Under the pieces are notes generated by a model. It had not been told where the DNA came from, did no database searches, and worked only from the letters and a program-made list of their open reading frames with translations. Position numbers and translations under genes: made by a program. Positions 1 through 6,846 of a DNA stretch of 30,691 nt are shown here, one piece after another (position 1 is the stretch's first letter; every line of letters starts with the position of its first letter). The stretch lies in contig CAZWBW010000025.1 in NCBI GenBank assembly GCA_964632355.1, positions 1 to 30,691 on the forward strand, read 5' to 3'. This DNA comes from JALOAP01 sp964632355 (GTDB lineage Bacteria > Chloroflexota > Dehalococcoidia > Tepidiformales > Tepidiformaceae).

Positions 1-141
1 CGGCCGTACCGCAAGGGACTCACGCCCGAGCAGGCCATCGAAGAGATCGCCCGGGGGCGCGGAACCCAGTTCGACCCGGATCTCGCGGATGCCTTCATCG
101 CGTTCGTGGAGCGGCACCTGCGGCGGGGAGCGGCCGCGTGA
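1..141 (+). CDS. HD-GYP domain protein, C-terminal fragment
   Basis: Open from the window edge to TGA at 139-141 (46 residues seen). The fragment reads RPYRKGLTPEQAIEEI, then a GTQFDPDLADAFI stretch. This is the typical C-terminal end of HD-GYP phosphodiesterase domains, where 'DRPYR...GTQFDP' follows the last metal-ligand helix. HD-GYP proteins usually hydrolyse cyclic di-GMP or act as response-regulator outputs. The catalytic HD and GYP motifs and any sensor domain lie outside the window, so activity and input cannot be judged. The stop overlaps the start of the next gene as GTGA, which suggests translational coupling. Confidence 0.75.
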   Translation, partial: RPYRKGLTPEQAIEEIARGRGTQFDPDLADAFIAFVERHLRRGAAA

Positions 142-353
142 GGGCGGGCGCATACCTGCTGTTCGAGGTGCTCGCATGGGCGGCCGGGGCACTGGGCGCG
201 TGCGAATGCCTGCTCCGCATTGCACTTGGCGAAACGAACGGCCTCGGTGAGGCTGGTCTGTTCACGCTGGCAGCAGCGGGCGTCGTCTTCGTAGCGGGCG
301 AACGCCGCCGGGTGCTGATCGCGGAAAGAGGCGAGCGCACACACCAACGGTAA
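138..353 (+). CDS. Small two-helix membrane protein
   Basis: 71 residues from a GTG start that overlaps the upstream stop by four bases (GTGA), the usual geometry of coupled cistrons. Two hydrophobic segments are visible at about residues 5-27 and 38-55, separated by a short polar loop with E and R. The tail is basic (GERRRVLIAERGERTHQR) and probably cytoplasmic. I recognise no family. Its position directly behind an HD-GYP protein suggests the two are co-expressed, but a functional link is only inferred. No separate SD is obvious, so expression may depend on the upstream gene. Confidence 0.5.
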   Translation: MRAGAYLLFEVLAWAAGALGACECLLRIALGETNGLGEAGLFTLAAAGVVFVAGERRRVLIAERGERTHQR

Positions 354-392
354 CGGGTAGACTTCCGGCAACCCAACGCGAGGAGCAAAGCC

Positions 393-950
393 GTGGGCCG
401 ATTGCCGGATGCGACACGGGAGCAGTTTCCCGACGACCTGAAGTACGTATGGGATGCGCTGGTCCGCGACCAGACAACGACGTCGGGGAAGCCAGCCAAC
501 ATCTTCCTGCAGATGGGGAACAACCCGGCGCTCCTGCGCGGGTACCTGCGCCTGGGCAACGCCCTGTGGTCGCACTGTGGGCTGGATGTCGCGACGCGGG
601 AGCTCGTGATCCTTCGCACCGCGATCTTGCGGCAGAGCCGGTACGAGTGGCACCAGCACGTGCGTATCGGACGGGCGGCGGGACTTTCGGACGACAAGAT
701 CCGGGCGCTGCACCACTGGCGCGAAAGCGATCTGTTCAGCGAAGACGAACGCGCCATCCTGGCATACGTGGACGCACTGAGCCGTTCGGACCACCCTCTC
801 CCGGAGGTTCACGCGGAGCTCGAGCGGCGCTTCCCGACGTCGACGATCGTAGGGATCAACCTGCTCGCGGGGTTCTACACGATGACGGCCACGTTCCTCG
901 GGGCGATGGAGGTCGAACCGGAAGACGAGTTCGTCGGCTGGCAGCTCTAG
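393..950 (+). CDS. Carboxymuconolactone decarboxylase (CMD) family protein
   Basis: 185 residues from GTG at 393, with a GAGGAG-like SD eight or nine bases upstream. The central stretch, ELVILRTAILRQ followed by YEWHQHVRIGRAAGLS, is the signature of the CMD/AhpD all-helical fold (COG2128-like). The redox CxxC of AhpD-type peroxidases is absent, so this is probably not an alkylhydroperoxide reductase partner. The conserved E and H residues of the CMD core remain. Family members act as decarboxylases or as uncharacterised oxidative-stress or catabolic proteins, and the substrate cannot be read from sequence. It converges with the MerR gene downstream, leaving six bases between their stops. Confidence 0.8.
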   Translation: MGRLPDATREQFPDDLKYVWDALVRDQTTTSGKPANIFLQMGNNPALLRGYLRLGNALWSHCGLDVATRELVILRTAILRQSRYEWHQHVRIGRAAGLSDDKIRALHHWRESDLFSEDERAILAYVDALSRSDHPLPEVHAELERRFPTSTIVGINLLAGFYTMTATFLGAMEVEPEDEFVGWQL

Positions 951-956
951 CGCAGG

Positions 957-1460
957 CTAGGCCTCGCGTTCGACGCCCGTCTGCTCCTTCTCCGCGGACT
1001 GCTGCCTTTCGGCGGCTTCCGACCACTGGAGCAGCCACTGGTCGTATTTCTCCATGCGTTCGACCAGGTGATCGCGGAGCGAGGCCATCTTCTTCATCTT
1101 CTGGTCGATGAGGGCGAGCTGCTTCAGCGTCTGTTCGCGGGCAACACGGATCTTCGCGGCTTTCTCGGCGGCGTCGGCATCCTGGCGCCATTCCGAACGA
1201 ATCTGGAGCCGGACGTCCTCGGACTCGAGCATCTCCTTGATCTCGGCGAGCGAGAAGCCGAGGAGGTCCTTGAACTGCCGGATGCGTTCGAGGCGTTCGA
1301 TGTCTTCGGGCGAGTAGAGGCGGAAGCCGCCCTCCATGCGGGTGGGAGGTGGGAGCAGGCCTTTTTCTTCGTAGTACCGAAGCGTGCGCTGGGTAAGGCC
1401 GGTGCGCTCGGCGGCCTCACCGATCTGGAGGAACTCCCGCTGCCGCGATTCGTGACTCAT
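957..1460 (-). CDS. MerR family transcriptional regulator
   Basis: 167 residues on the minus strand. Residues about 10-80 form the MerR winged helix-turn-helix: LQIGEAAERTGLTQRTLRYYEEKGLL, then the wing with GFRLYSPEDIERLERI. A long charged coiled coil follows (about 80-150), rich in K/E/Q, and forms the dimer helix. There is no cysteine cluster like those of metal-sensing MerR proteins, so the effector is probably organic or the domain is effector-free. It sits divergently from the DnaA-like gene. A palindrome overlapping its own -35 (1484-1499) suggests autoregulation. MerR proteins with TTNACG-type operators include LiuR-like regulators of acyl-CoA catabolism; membership here is only a suggestion. 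Confidence 0.9.
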   Translation of the reverse strand: MSHESRQREFLQIGEAAERTGLTQRTLRYYEEKGLLPPPTRMEGGFRLYSPEDIERLERIRQFKDLLGFSLAEIKEMLESEDVRLQIRSEWRQDADAAEKAAKIRVAREQTLKQLALIDQKMKKMASLRDHLVERMEKYDQWLLQWSEAAERQQSAEKEQTGVEREA

Positions 1461-1471
1461 GCCTGAAAGCT

Positions 1472-1499
1472 AGTCTAGTCACGTTAACGCGCACGTCAA
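1472..1499 (-). promoter_or_regulatory. Promoter of the MerR gene with overlapping palindromic operator
   Basis: Reading the minus strand, TTGACG (1494-1499) and TAGACT (1472-1477) are separated by 16 bases and lie just upstream of the start at 1460. A 16-base palindrome, TTAACG-CGCA-CGTCAA on the plus strand (1484-1499), has arms of the form TTNACG/CGTNAA and covers the -35 and half of the spacer. This placement fits autoregulation by the MerR protein, which is inferred. Confidence 0.55.
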
Positions 1500-1616
1500 T
1501 GTCAACCTTGAGTGCGTTGCCAGCTATTGCGGAACCGTGTACCAGGCATGTCCCCACATAACTGGTGGATGACGTGAAGGTTCATGAACAGTAGCCGAAG
1601 GTGCGACATAAGCGCG

Positions 1617-1645
1617 TTGAACGCCGCCGAAACCGGGGCTATGGT
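1617..1645 (+). promoter_or_regulatory. Candidate promoter of the DnaA-like gene
   Basis: TTGAAC (1617-1622), a 17-base spacer, then TATGGT (1640-1645). Transcription from here would give a leader of about 120 bases before the start at 1775. The rest of the 314-base gap between 1461 and 1774 holds the MerR control region. Otherwise I see no gene, no convincing DnaA-box cluster and no terminator in it. Confidence 0.35.
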
Positions 1646-1774
1646 GACGAACACCCCCTGGTTGGGGCAACGAGAGCACTACCCGGAACCCGACACTCCG
1701 GACGCGCCCAAAACACCCATACCCTGGCTTCTTTTGCCTGCCACGACGTGTGGGAGAAAGGACTGCGCCTGCCC

Positions 1775-3082
1775 ATGCCTAGCGTTCGCATGCCTTCCGC
1801 GATCGAGCTCGCTCGCATGTGGCAGGCTGTTCTCGGCAGGCTCGAACTTGAAGTCCAGCCCCAGGCCTTCGACACCTTCCTGAGGCCGACGCGCGCGCTC
1901 CGCATCGACGACAACAGGCTCGTGGTACAGGCCGCACGGGCGTTCGACATCGAAACGCTGAACGTGCGGCTGCTCGTCGTTGTGCAGCGGGCCGTGTTCG
2001 ATGTGACGGGCATCGAGTACGAAGTCGAATTCGTCCCACCGCTTGCCGCCGAAACCGAGCAGCGAACGACGAGTTCCACGCGGCGCGGCGAACTCATCGG
2101 GACACTCAACCCCGAGTACACCTTCGACCGCTACATCCGGGCGGAAGGCAACCGGTTGGCGTACCAGTGCTGCGCCTCGCTGCTCGAAGACGCGCGGATG
2201 GCGATCAGCCCGGTGGTCGTATTCGGGCAGCCGGGCATGGGTAAGACGCACCTGCTGCACGCGCTGGCTGCAGCGGCGGTCGACCGCGGCTGGCGAGCGG
2301 CGTGCCTGAGCGCCGAGGAGTTCACGACACGCTACCAATCGGCGATTCGGCGGCGCGAGATCGAGGAGTTCCACGCCGAAATCCGGTCCGTGCGGCTGCT
2401 CGTGGTCGACGACCTGCAGTACCTGGCGAAGAAGCCGGGCACGCTCGACGAACTCGTACACACCATGGACGCCATCACGAACGCGGGCGGGTTCGTGGCG
2501 GTGGGGAGCGAAAAGCACCCCTACGAACTCGAACTGCCCGAGCGGCTCGTCTCGCGGCTTGCAGCGGGCGTGGTGATGCAGGTCGAACCGTTCCGCCTCG
2601 AAGAGCGGCGAGACTTCGTGCATTGGCTGGCGCGCGACCGCAGGGCAGCGCTCCCCTCGTGGGCCGTGGACCGCATCGCGAACGTGGAAGTGCCGTCGAT
2701 CCGGGCGCTGCAAGGCGCCGTCCACGCCGCGTTCGCGCTCGACCGGGCGGGCATGCTCGATATGCGCCGCCTCGACGCCGAACTGATGCGCATCACCATC
2801 ACCGAGACGGCACCGGCGGTGTGCGCGGACCGGCTGCTGGTGGAAAACGTGGCGCGCTACTTCGAAGCGTCGGTGGAGGACCTGGTCGGGCGGTCGCGGA
2901 AGTCGCACGTGACCGAGGCCCGGGCTGTGGCGGTGGCGGTGCTCCGGGAGCGGGGCCGCAGCCTCTCGGAGATCGCCGAACTGTTCGGCGGCAGGAACAA
3001 GAGCACGATTTCGCCGCTGGTCGAGCGAGGGCGGTCGCTGCTCGCCCGCAACCCGGAACTGCGACACCGGCTCGCCGTGTAG
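1775..3082 (+). CDS. dnaA: DnaA-type AAA+ ATPase (divergent replication initiator or paralogue)
   Basis: 435 residues from ATG 1775. This start is preferred because GGGAGAAAGGA lies 12 bases upstream; ATG 1790 is an alternative, and an open frame continues upstream without family similarity. Domain I is visible at about 10-45 (LARMWQAVLGRLELEVQPQA). The AAA+ core has Walker A GQPGMGKT at about 151-158, Walker B LLVVDDLQYL with D212-D213, and an arginine-finger region ERLVSRLAAG. C-terminal domain IV ends in the DnaA signature region GGRNKSTIS (G405 onward). E. coli DnaA has GGRDHTTV there, and its PRQ is replaced by ARA. These positions contact the DnaA box, so DNA specificity may differ. dnaN and recF do not follow. 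It may be the main DnaA at a relocated site or a paralogue. Confidence 0.8.
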   Translation: MPSVRMPSAIELARMWQAVLGRLELEVQPQAFDTFLRPTRALRIDDNRLVVQAARAFDIETLNVRLLVVVQRAVFDVTGIEYEVEFVPPLAAETEQRTTSSTRRGELIGTLNPEYTFDRYIRAEGNRLAYQCCASLLEDARMAISPVVVFGQPGMGKTHLLHALAAAAVDRGWRAACLSAEEFTTRYQSAIRRREIEEFHAEIRSVRLLVVDDLQYLAKKPGTLDELVHTMDAITNAGGFVAVGSEKHPYELELPERLVSRLAAGVVMQVEPFRLEERRDFVHWLARDRRAALPSWAVDRIANVEVPSIRALQGAVHAAFALDRAGMLDMRRLDAELMRITITETAPAVCADRLLVENVARYFEASVEDLVGRSRKSHVTEARAVAVAVLRERGRSLSEIAELFGGRNKSTISPLVERGRSLLARNPELRHRLAV

Positions 3083-3101
3083 GTGCACGGGAGATCGGAA
3101 G

Positions 3102-3524
3102 GTGCGGCCGCTTTATCCTGTGACGGTGGCGCCCCATCCGACGGACTCGCTGCGCAGCGTCCCGTGCACCCGGCGCACGTCCTGGCTGCTCGCGCTCTCG
3201 CTGCTCCCGATGCTTACGTTCCTGGGGCACTGGACGGTCGACCTGCCGATCCCCGGGACGGACTTCCACGTCGCCCTCCCGCTGGTCGCGCATCATCCGC
3301 ACACGGACCACGAGGCACACGGCGGCCACGACCAACACTGCCATGGGGATTCGGCTTCGTGCTCGAACACGCCCGCCGGTCCCGTCTCGATGGCAATGCT
3401 GGGCGAGCACGCGGCCCTGCTCGCCGGAGACGGGTGGCTGGAGTGGCTCGACGGGCGCCACTGGGAACCGTCCAGTTCGCAGACCATTGCACCTGAACGA
3501 ACTCCGCCCCGACCGGCCCTGTAG
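3102..3524 (+). CDS. His-rich membrane-anchored protein, possible metal handling
   Basis: 140 residues from GTG 3102; in-frame GTG codons at 3120 and 3126 are alternatives, and no start has an ideal SD. A basic stretch precedes one hydrophobic segment at about 26-44 (WLLALSLLPMLTFLGHW). A histidine cluster follows, HHPHTDHEAHGGHDQHCHG at about 64-82, with Cys residues close behind. The C-terminal third contains a hydrophobic stretch and a Trp/Pro-rich tail. The topology suggests one signal anchor with a metal-binding external loop. I recognise no named family. It starts 20 bases after the DnaA-like gene and is followed after 38 bases by a lipoprotein gene, probably as one transcript. Metal binding is inferred from composition only. 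Confidence 0.6.
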   Translation: MRPLYPVTVAPHPTDSLRSVPCTRRTSWLLALSLLPMLTFLGHWTVDLPIPGTDFHVALPLVAHHPHTDHEAHGGHDQHCHGDSASCSNTPAGPVSMAMLGEHAALLAGDGWLEWLDGRHWEPSSSQTIAPERTPPRPAL

Positions 3525-3552
3525 CCCGGTACGTACAAATCTTCAGGTGCAA
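3487..3552 (+). repeat. 11-bp perfect inverted repeat sequestering an SD
   Basis: TTGCACCTGAA (3487-3497) and TTCAGGTGCAA (3542-3552) are exact reverse complements with 44 bases between them. The left arm lies in the end of the His-rich gene, and the right arm runs into the AAGGAG SD (3551-3556) of the lipoprotein gene at 3563. Pairing in the mRNA would hold the SD edge in a stem, and translation of the upstream gene could open it. The regulatory role is inferred. Confidence 0.45.
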
Positions 3553-3562
3553 GGAGTACGCA

Positions 3563-4036
3563 ATGAGTTCGACGACCCTCAAACTGCTTCGGCCTGCGGC
3601 GGTTGTGCTGCTGGGCCTTGCCGCGGCGCTGGCGCTGGCCGCCTGCGGCGATGATAGCGACAACGGCGATGGCGCGTCCGGCAACACGCAGGTGCTGACG
3701 GCCATCAACATCCTCGACAACGCCGGCCTCCACGAGATGGACGACGAGATCAACAAGGAGGGCGAGATCCCGGCGAACGGTAAGACCGTGGCCCGCCACC
3801 TCGAAACCGTGGTGCGGCTGACCGACTGGCCGAGTGAGCTCGAAGGTACCGCGAACCAGCTCGCCGGCCTGCTCGCCGACCTCGCCGCCGAGTTCGACAA
3901 GGACGACATCGACGTCGAGCGCGCGGGCGACCTCGCCGCACAGGTGCACGACGTGTGGCACGACCTCTCGCACGACACGTGGGCCTACCTGGCGAAGGAG
4001 GCCGGGGTCGAAGGCGAAACCGGCGACGGACACTAG
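3563..4036 (+). CDS. Helical lipoprotein of unknown function
   Basis: 157 residues with a clear lipoprotein signal: hydrophobic stretch 11-27 and lipobox LAAC with Cys28, followed by an acidic GDDSDNGDG linker. The mature part (about 45-150) looks wholly helical, with regular Leu/Ala heptads and acidic faces, and contains scattered His residues (e.g. HDVWHDLSHDTW near 133-144). ATG 3563 is supported by AAGGAG six bases upstream. I recognise no family. The His/Asp/Glu content and the His-rich neighbour upstream make a metal- or cofactor-related role at the cell surface possible, but this is not proven. A strong terminator follows, closing the transcript. Confidence 0.75.
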   Translation: MSSTTLKLLRPAAVVLLGLAAALALAACGDDSDNGDGASGNTQVLTAINILDNAGLHEMDDEINKEGEIPANGKTVARHLETVVRLTDWPSELEGTANQLAGLLADLAAEFDKDDIDVERAGDLAAQVHDVWHDLSHDTWAYLAKEAGVEGETGDGH

Positions 4037-4061
4037 GCGCTCGGGCGCAACGACCGCTGTT

Positions 4062-4092
4062 CGAAGGGAGGCCATGCGGCCTCCCTTCGTTA
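4062..4092 (+). terminator. Terminator after the lipoprotein gene
   Basis: CGAAGGGAGGCC (4062-4073), loop ATGC, GGCCTCCCTTCG (4078-4089): a perfect 12-bp stem followed by only TTAT. The short T tract makes intrinsic termination less certain than the stem implies. Confidence 0.65.
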
Positions 4093-4159
4093 TGTCCGGG
4101 GGCGAAGTGTGACGCGGGTGTTAGAGGCGACGGCCTTCGCTGAGGTGTCGCCAGCAGTG

Positions 4160-4190
4160 CTCCCGGTAGGTTCGCCCAAAGGCCGGGAGG
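4160..4190 (+). repeat. Inverted repeat overlapping the SD of the 4199 gene
   Basis: CTCCCGG (4160-4166) pairs with CCGGGAG (4183-4189) across a 16-base loop. The right arm contains the GGGAGG SD (4185-4190) of the gene at 4199. A seven-bp repeat can arise by chance; a translational-control role is only a possibility. Confidence 0.3.
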
Positions 4191-4198
4191 AACAGCGC

Positions 4199-4489
4199 AT
4201 GACTGACCGGAAGCCATCACGGACCGACCCGAACGAACGGGGCCTCGCGAACCAGGTCAGCCGGAACGCGTCGCTGGGTGAGGCGTGGACACAGGCGAAG
4301 AGCATGAAGCCAGTGCCTGACGGCGATCCGTCGCAGTTCCAGGAGTTCCTCGACGACCTCCCATACTCCCGCTCGGACACCCCGATGGCCGGCGGCGACG
4401 TCGAGCCGGAGATGGCAAACCTCCCCTCGGCAGCCGACGGCGAAGGTATACCCGTGGGCCAGGTGCCCGGCGAACTGGCCGAGGATTAG
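4199..4489 (+). CDS. Small hydrophilic acidic protein, unknown
   Basis: 96 residues. ATG 4199 is chosen because GGGAGG lies eight bases upstream; the frame stays open further upstream but without coding character. The protein is polar and rich in Pro, Gly, Asp and Glu, with no membrane segment, cysteine or recognised motif, and is probably largely disordered. It begins MTDRKPSRTDPNERG and ends QVPGELAED. Its TAG stop shares bases with the TAA stop of the convergent gene (4486-4489). No function can be assigned. Confidence 0.6.
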   Translation: MTDRKPSRTDPNERGLANQVSRNASLGEAWTQAKSMKPVPDGDPSQFQEFLDDLPYSRSDTPMAGGDVEPEMANLPSAADGEGIPVGQVPGELAED

Positions 4490-5217
4490 CGCGGGACCGC
4501 CACGGCGAGCAACTCCCGGAGCGTGCGCAGCGCCTCGGGGATGCGCGGCCCGTACCACCAGAGCAGCTTCCCATCGACCACGCGCGCCGGCGCCACAGCC
4601 GACCACTCCGCGGCATCCGAGTCCTTGAACGGGTAGGGCTCGTCCGGGAGCAGGACGACGTCCGGGCGGCGTTGCTCGACCTCGTCGCGGGTGACCTCCG
4701 GATAGCGAGGGCGGTCCGCGAAGATGTTCGCTGCCCCAGCCCGCTCGAGCAGGTCGTGACCGTACGAAGCACTCCCGAGCGCAAGCAGCGGCTCCCGCCA
4801 GATCGGGACGAACACTCGCGGCCGCTGCCCGGGCGGGGGCACAGCGAGTTCTGCTTCGATGGCCGCCGCGAGCACTTCCGCCTTCGCCCGGCATCCCAAC
4901 CGCACCCCGAGGTCCCGGATCATCTCGATAGCTGCAGGGACGGTGTTCGGGTCGGTGACCACGACATCGAGGCCGGCTGCCCGCAGGGCCTCGACGTCCT
5001 CGCGGCGGTTCTCTTCCTTGTTCGCCAGCACAAGGTCAGGCCGAAGGGCGACGATGCGGTCGACCTTCGGATTCTTCGTACCGCCGAACCGCGGTACGCG
5101 CTCGATCTCGCCCGCGGGCTCGACACAGAAGGTGGTGCGGCCAACGAGCGCCTCGCCGAGACCGAACCACCACACGAGTTCGGTCAGGCTGGGGACGAGC
5201 GACACGATGCGCATCAC
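4486..5217 (-). CDS. Helical-backbone metal receptor (BtuF/FepB-fold), apparently cytoplasmic
   Basis: 243 residues. The protein starts at once with the fold: RIVSLVPSLTELVWWFGLG, then a GTKNPKVDRIVALRPDLVLAN strand-loop and the long backbone helix region. This is the periplasmic-binding-protein PF01497 pattern of cobalamin and siderophore receptors. RRPDVVLLPDEPYPF in the second lobe fits as well. No signal peptide or lipobox is present, unlike transport receptors, and no permease or ATPase is adjacent. Related signal-less proteins are annotated as cobalamin-binding or helical-backbone metal receptors. The ligand is unknown. The start at 5217 places the fold directly at the N-terminus, and an alternative Met is one codon downstream. 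Confidence 0.85.
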   Translation of the reverse strand: MMRIVSLVPSLTELVWWFGLGEALVGRTTFCVEPAGEIERVPRFGGTKNPKVDRIVALRPDLVLANKEENRREDVEALRAAGLDVVVTDPNTVPAAIEMIRDLGVRLGCRAKAEVLAAAIEAELAVPPPGQRPRVFVPIWREPLLALGSASYGHDLLERAGAANIFADRPRYPEVTRDEVEQRRPDVVLLPDEPYPFKDSDAAEWSAVAPARVVDGKLLWWYGPRIPEALRTLRELLAVAVPR

Positions 5218-5226
5218 CCGCCTATG

Positions 5227-6180
5227 CTACCGCCGCGGCCTCGCGTCGTCGCGAACGAGATCGAGCAGCGGTGCGACGGCCGGGTCGGCAGCGCGCACGC
5301 TCAGCGCCTCGTAGAGCGCCTTGCGTTTCTCGCGGCTGATCTCTTCGCGGGCGACCTCGCCGAGGGCCTCGAGCAAGTCGTCCCGCCGCTCGGCGACGAT
5401 GGCGGCCGCGAGGTAGTGGAACACCTCGGGGGAGGCGTGCCTGCGCATGAAATCGACCGTCGCCGCGCGGAGCTCGCCGCTCGGCTGGTGGTGCACGAAC
5501 AGGTCACACAGGCCGAGGGCGACGGTCTCGTCGCTCGCGGCGCGGGCCGATTCGACCACCCGGGCGAGGACTGACGGAGGCAGCGCACGGAGCTCGCGCA
5601 GGCACTCGGCAGTCACCTCGGGGTGCCCGCGCCCTCCCAGCACGTAGGCGACGAGTGCCACCTCCTGGCCGGCCGCGGCGAGCACGCGGACAGCCGTGGC
5701 CGCCGGTTCGCCGGTGAACTGCGACGTGTGGCGCCGGTCGTGCAGCACCACGATGGCGTGGTAGGCAGCGAACTCCGGATCCAGGCGGAGCATGCCGGCG
5801 AGCGCAGCGGCACGAACGCCAGTCGGCGCGGCGCTGTCCTGCGGCGTCGGTTCGTAGACCGCGACAGCACGGGCGAGAAGCGGGAGATCGCCGGGGAGCA
5901 CGATGGGTTCGAGCGCGCGAAGCAGCGCCGCCCGGACGAGGCCACCCGCATCGCCGCGGCGGCCCGTACGTTCGAACTCTTCGTACCGCGCGACGAGCCG
6001 GTCGTGCAGGGCGGGCACCGGCGAGCCGGCGAGCACCGCCAGCGCGGTGAGCAGCACCTCGGGCTGGCGCTCGGATTCGACGATTTCGGTCGCGAAGGGG
6101 AGGAGCTGCGGCGTGCGGCTGAGCGCGCGAAGGCGGTCGAGCTTGCGGCGGGCGTCGGCAGCAGAACCCGGTCGGGGCAT
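5227..6180 (-). CDS. HEAT-like helical repeat protein
   Basis: About 317 residues if started at ATG 6180 (MPRPGSAADARRKLDRL); an upstream ATG at 6222 would add 14 Arg-rich residues that look non-conserved. The sequence consists of repeated amphipathic helices with motifs such as VLLTALAVLAGSPVPALHDRL and VRAAALAGMLRLDPEFAAYH. This pattern resembles HEAT/ARM-type solenoids that act as protein-binding scaffolds. There is no signal peptide, membrane segment or catalytic motif. It lies nine bases upstream of the metal-receptor gene on the same strand and is probably co-transcribed with it. Function unknown. Confidence 0.65.
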   Translation of the reverse strand: MPRPGSAADARRKLDRLRALSRTPQLLPFATEIVESERQPEVLLTALAVLAGSPVPALHDRLVARYEEFERTGRRGDAGGLVRAALLRALEPIVLPGDLPLLARAVAVYEPTPQDSAAPTGVRAAALAGMLRLDPEFAAYHAIVVLHDRRHTSQFTGEPAATAVRVLAAAGQEVALVAYVLGGRGHPEVTAECLRELRALPPSVLARVVESARAASDETVALGLCDLFVHHQPSGELRAATVDFMRRHASPEVFHYLAAAIVAERRDDLLEALGEVAREEISREKRKALYEALSVRAADPAVAPLLDLVRDDARPRR

Positions 6181-6232
6181 GCCGCAAACTCTACGCCGAT
6201 TCGCGTGCGCAATGGCGCTCACGCTGGCGGAA

Positions 6233-6262
6233 TTGCGAGGCGAATCTTGCGTTTGCTACCAT
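6233..6262 (+). promoter_or_regulatory. Promoter of the HNH gene, probably leaderless
   Basis: TTGCGA (6233-6238), 18 bases, TACCAT (6257-6262). The ATG at 6268 lies five bases after the -10, where transcription would be expected to start, and no SD precedes it. This suggests a leaderless transcript and favours 6268 over the in-frame ATGs at 6277 and 6283. Confidence 0.45.
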
Positions 6263-6267
6263 CCGGA

Positions 6268-6819
6268 ATGGCGGCCATGCGAATGGATACGGGGTACGTA
6301 CTCGTACTGAACCAGAATTACGAGCCGCTGAACGTGTGTAACGTACGGCGGGCGATGGTGCTCGTCCTCCGTGGCAAAGCCGAAGTCATCGAGCACGCCC
6401 ACGACGTCATCCGCAGCGCGACCCGCCAGTTCCTGCTCCCGTCGGTCATTCGGCTCATCAACTTCATCCGCAGGCCACGGCCGAAGGTGCGCCTCACGCG
6501 GAAGGAAGTCTTCGCGCGCGACGGCTATGCCTGCGTGTACTGCGGAAAGGAGTCGCGTGACCTGACGCTGGACCACGTCATCCCTCGGCACCGCGGCGGC
6601 AAACACACGTGGGACAACCTCGTGACGGCCTGCAAACCATGCAACCACCGGAAGGCCGGCCGCACGCCGCGCGAAGCGGGAATGACGATGCGCCGCCAGC
6701 CCGGCGAACCGCGCGTGTCGATCTACTACGCGTTCTTCTCGTACCTCGGGGCACAGCCGAGCTGGCGGAAGTTTGTGCCCGGCTGGGAGCCGCCGGCTTC
6801 CGCGAGCGCAGCAGGCTAA
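6268..6819 (+). CDS. HNH endonuclease family protein
   Basis: 183 residues. The N-terminal part has YVLVLNQNYEPLNVCNVRRA, the conserved opening of a widespread bacterial HNH family of about 170-180 residues. The nuclease core has a CVYCG zinc-knuckle pair (C89, C92), DHVIPRHRGG with catalytic His (D102-H103), WDNLVTACKPCNHRKAG with the Asn and second Cys pair, and the final His. The complete HNH metal site therefore appears intact. These single-domain proteins are not linked to a restriction methylase here, and their cellular role is not established; DNA repair or nicking is a guess. The start is set by the promoter position described above. Confidence 0.9.
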   Translation: MAAMRMDTGYVLVLNQNYEPLNVCNVRRAMVLVLRGKAEVIEHAHDVIRSATRQFLLPSVIRLINFIRRPRPKVRLTRKEVFARDGYACVYCGKESRDLTLDHVIPRHRGGKHTWDNLVTACKPCNHRKAGRTPREAGMTMRRQPGEPRVSIYYAFFSYLGAQPSWRKFVPGWEPPASASAAG

Positions 6820-6846
6820 CGCTTCACCGCCACCGAAGGCTTCGGG

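Noticed and set aside
1545..1560. Possible DnaA box near CCACATAACT before the DnaA-like gene
   Set aside because: It does not fit TTATNCACA on either strand and stands alone, so no origin is called.
3110..3122. TTTATCCTGTGA resembling a DnaA box after the DnaA-like gene
   Set aside because: Only the first half matches the consensus, and there is no cluster.
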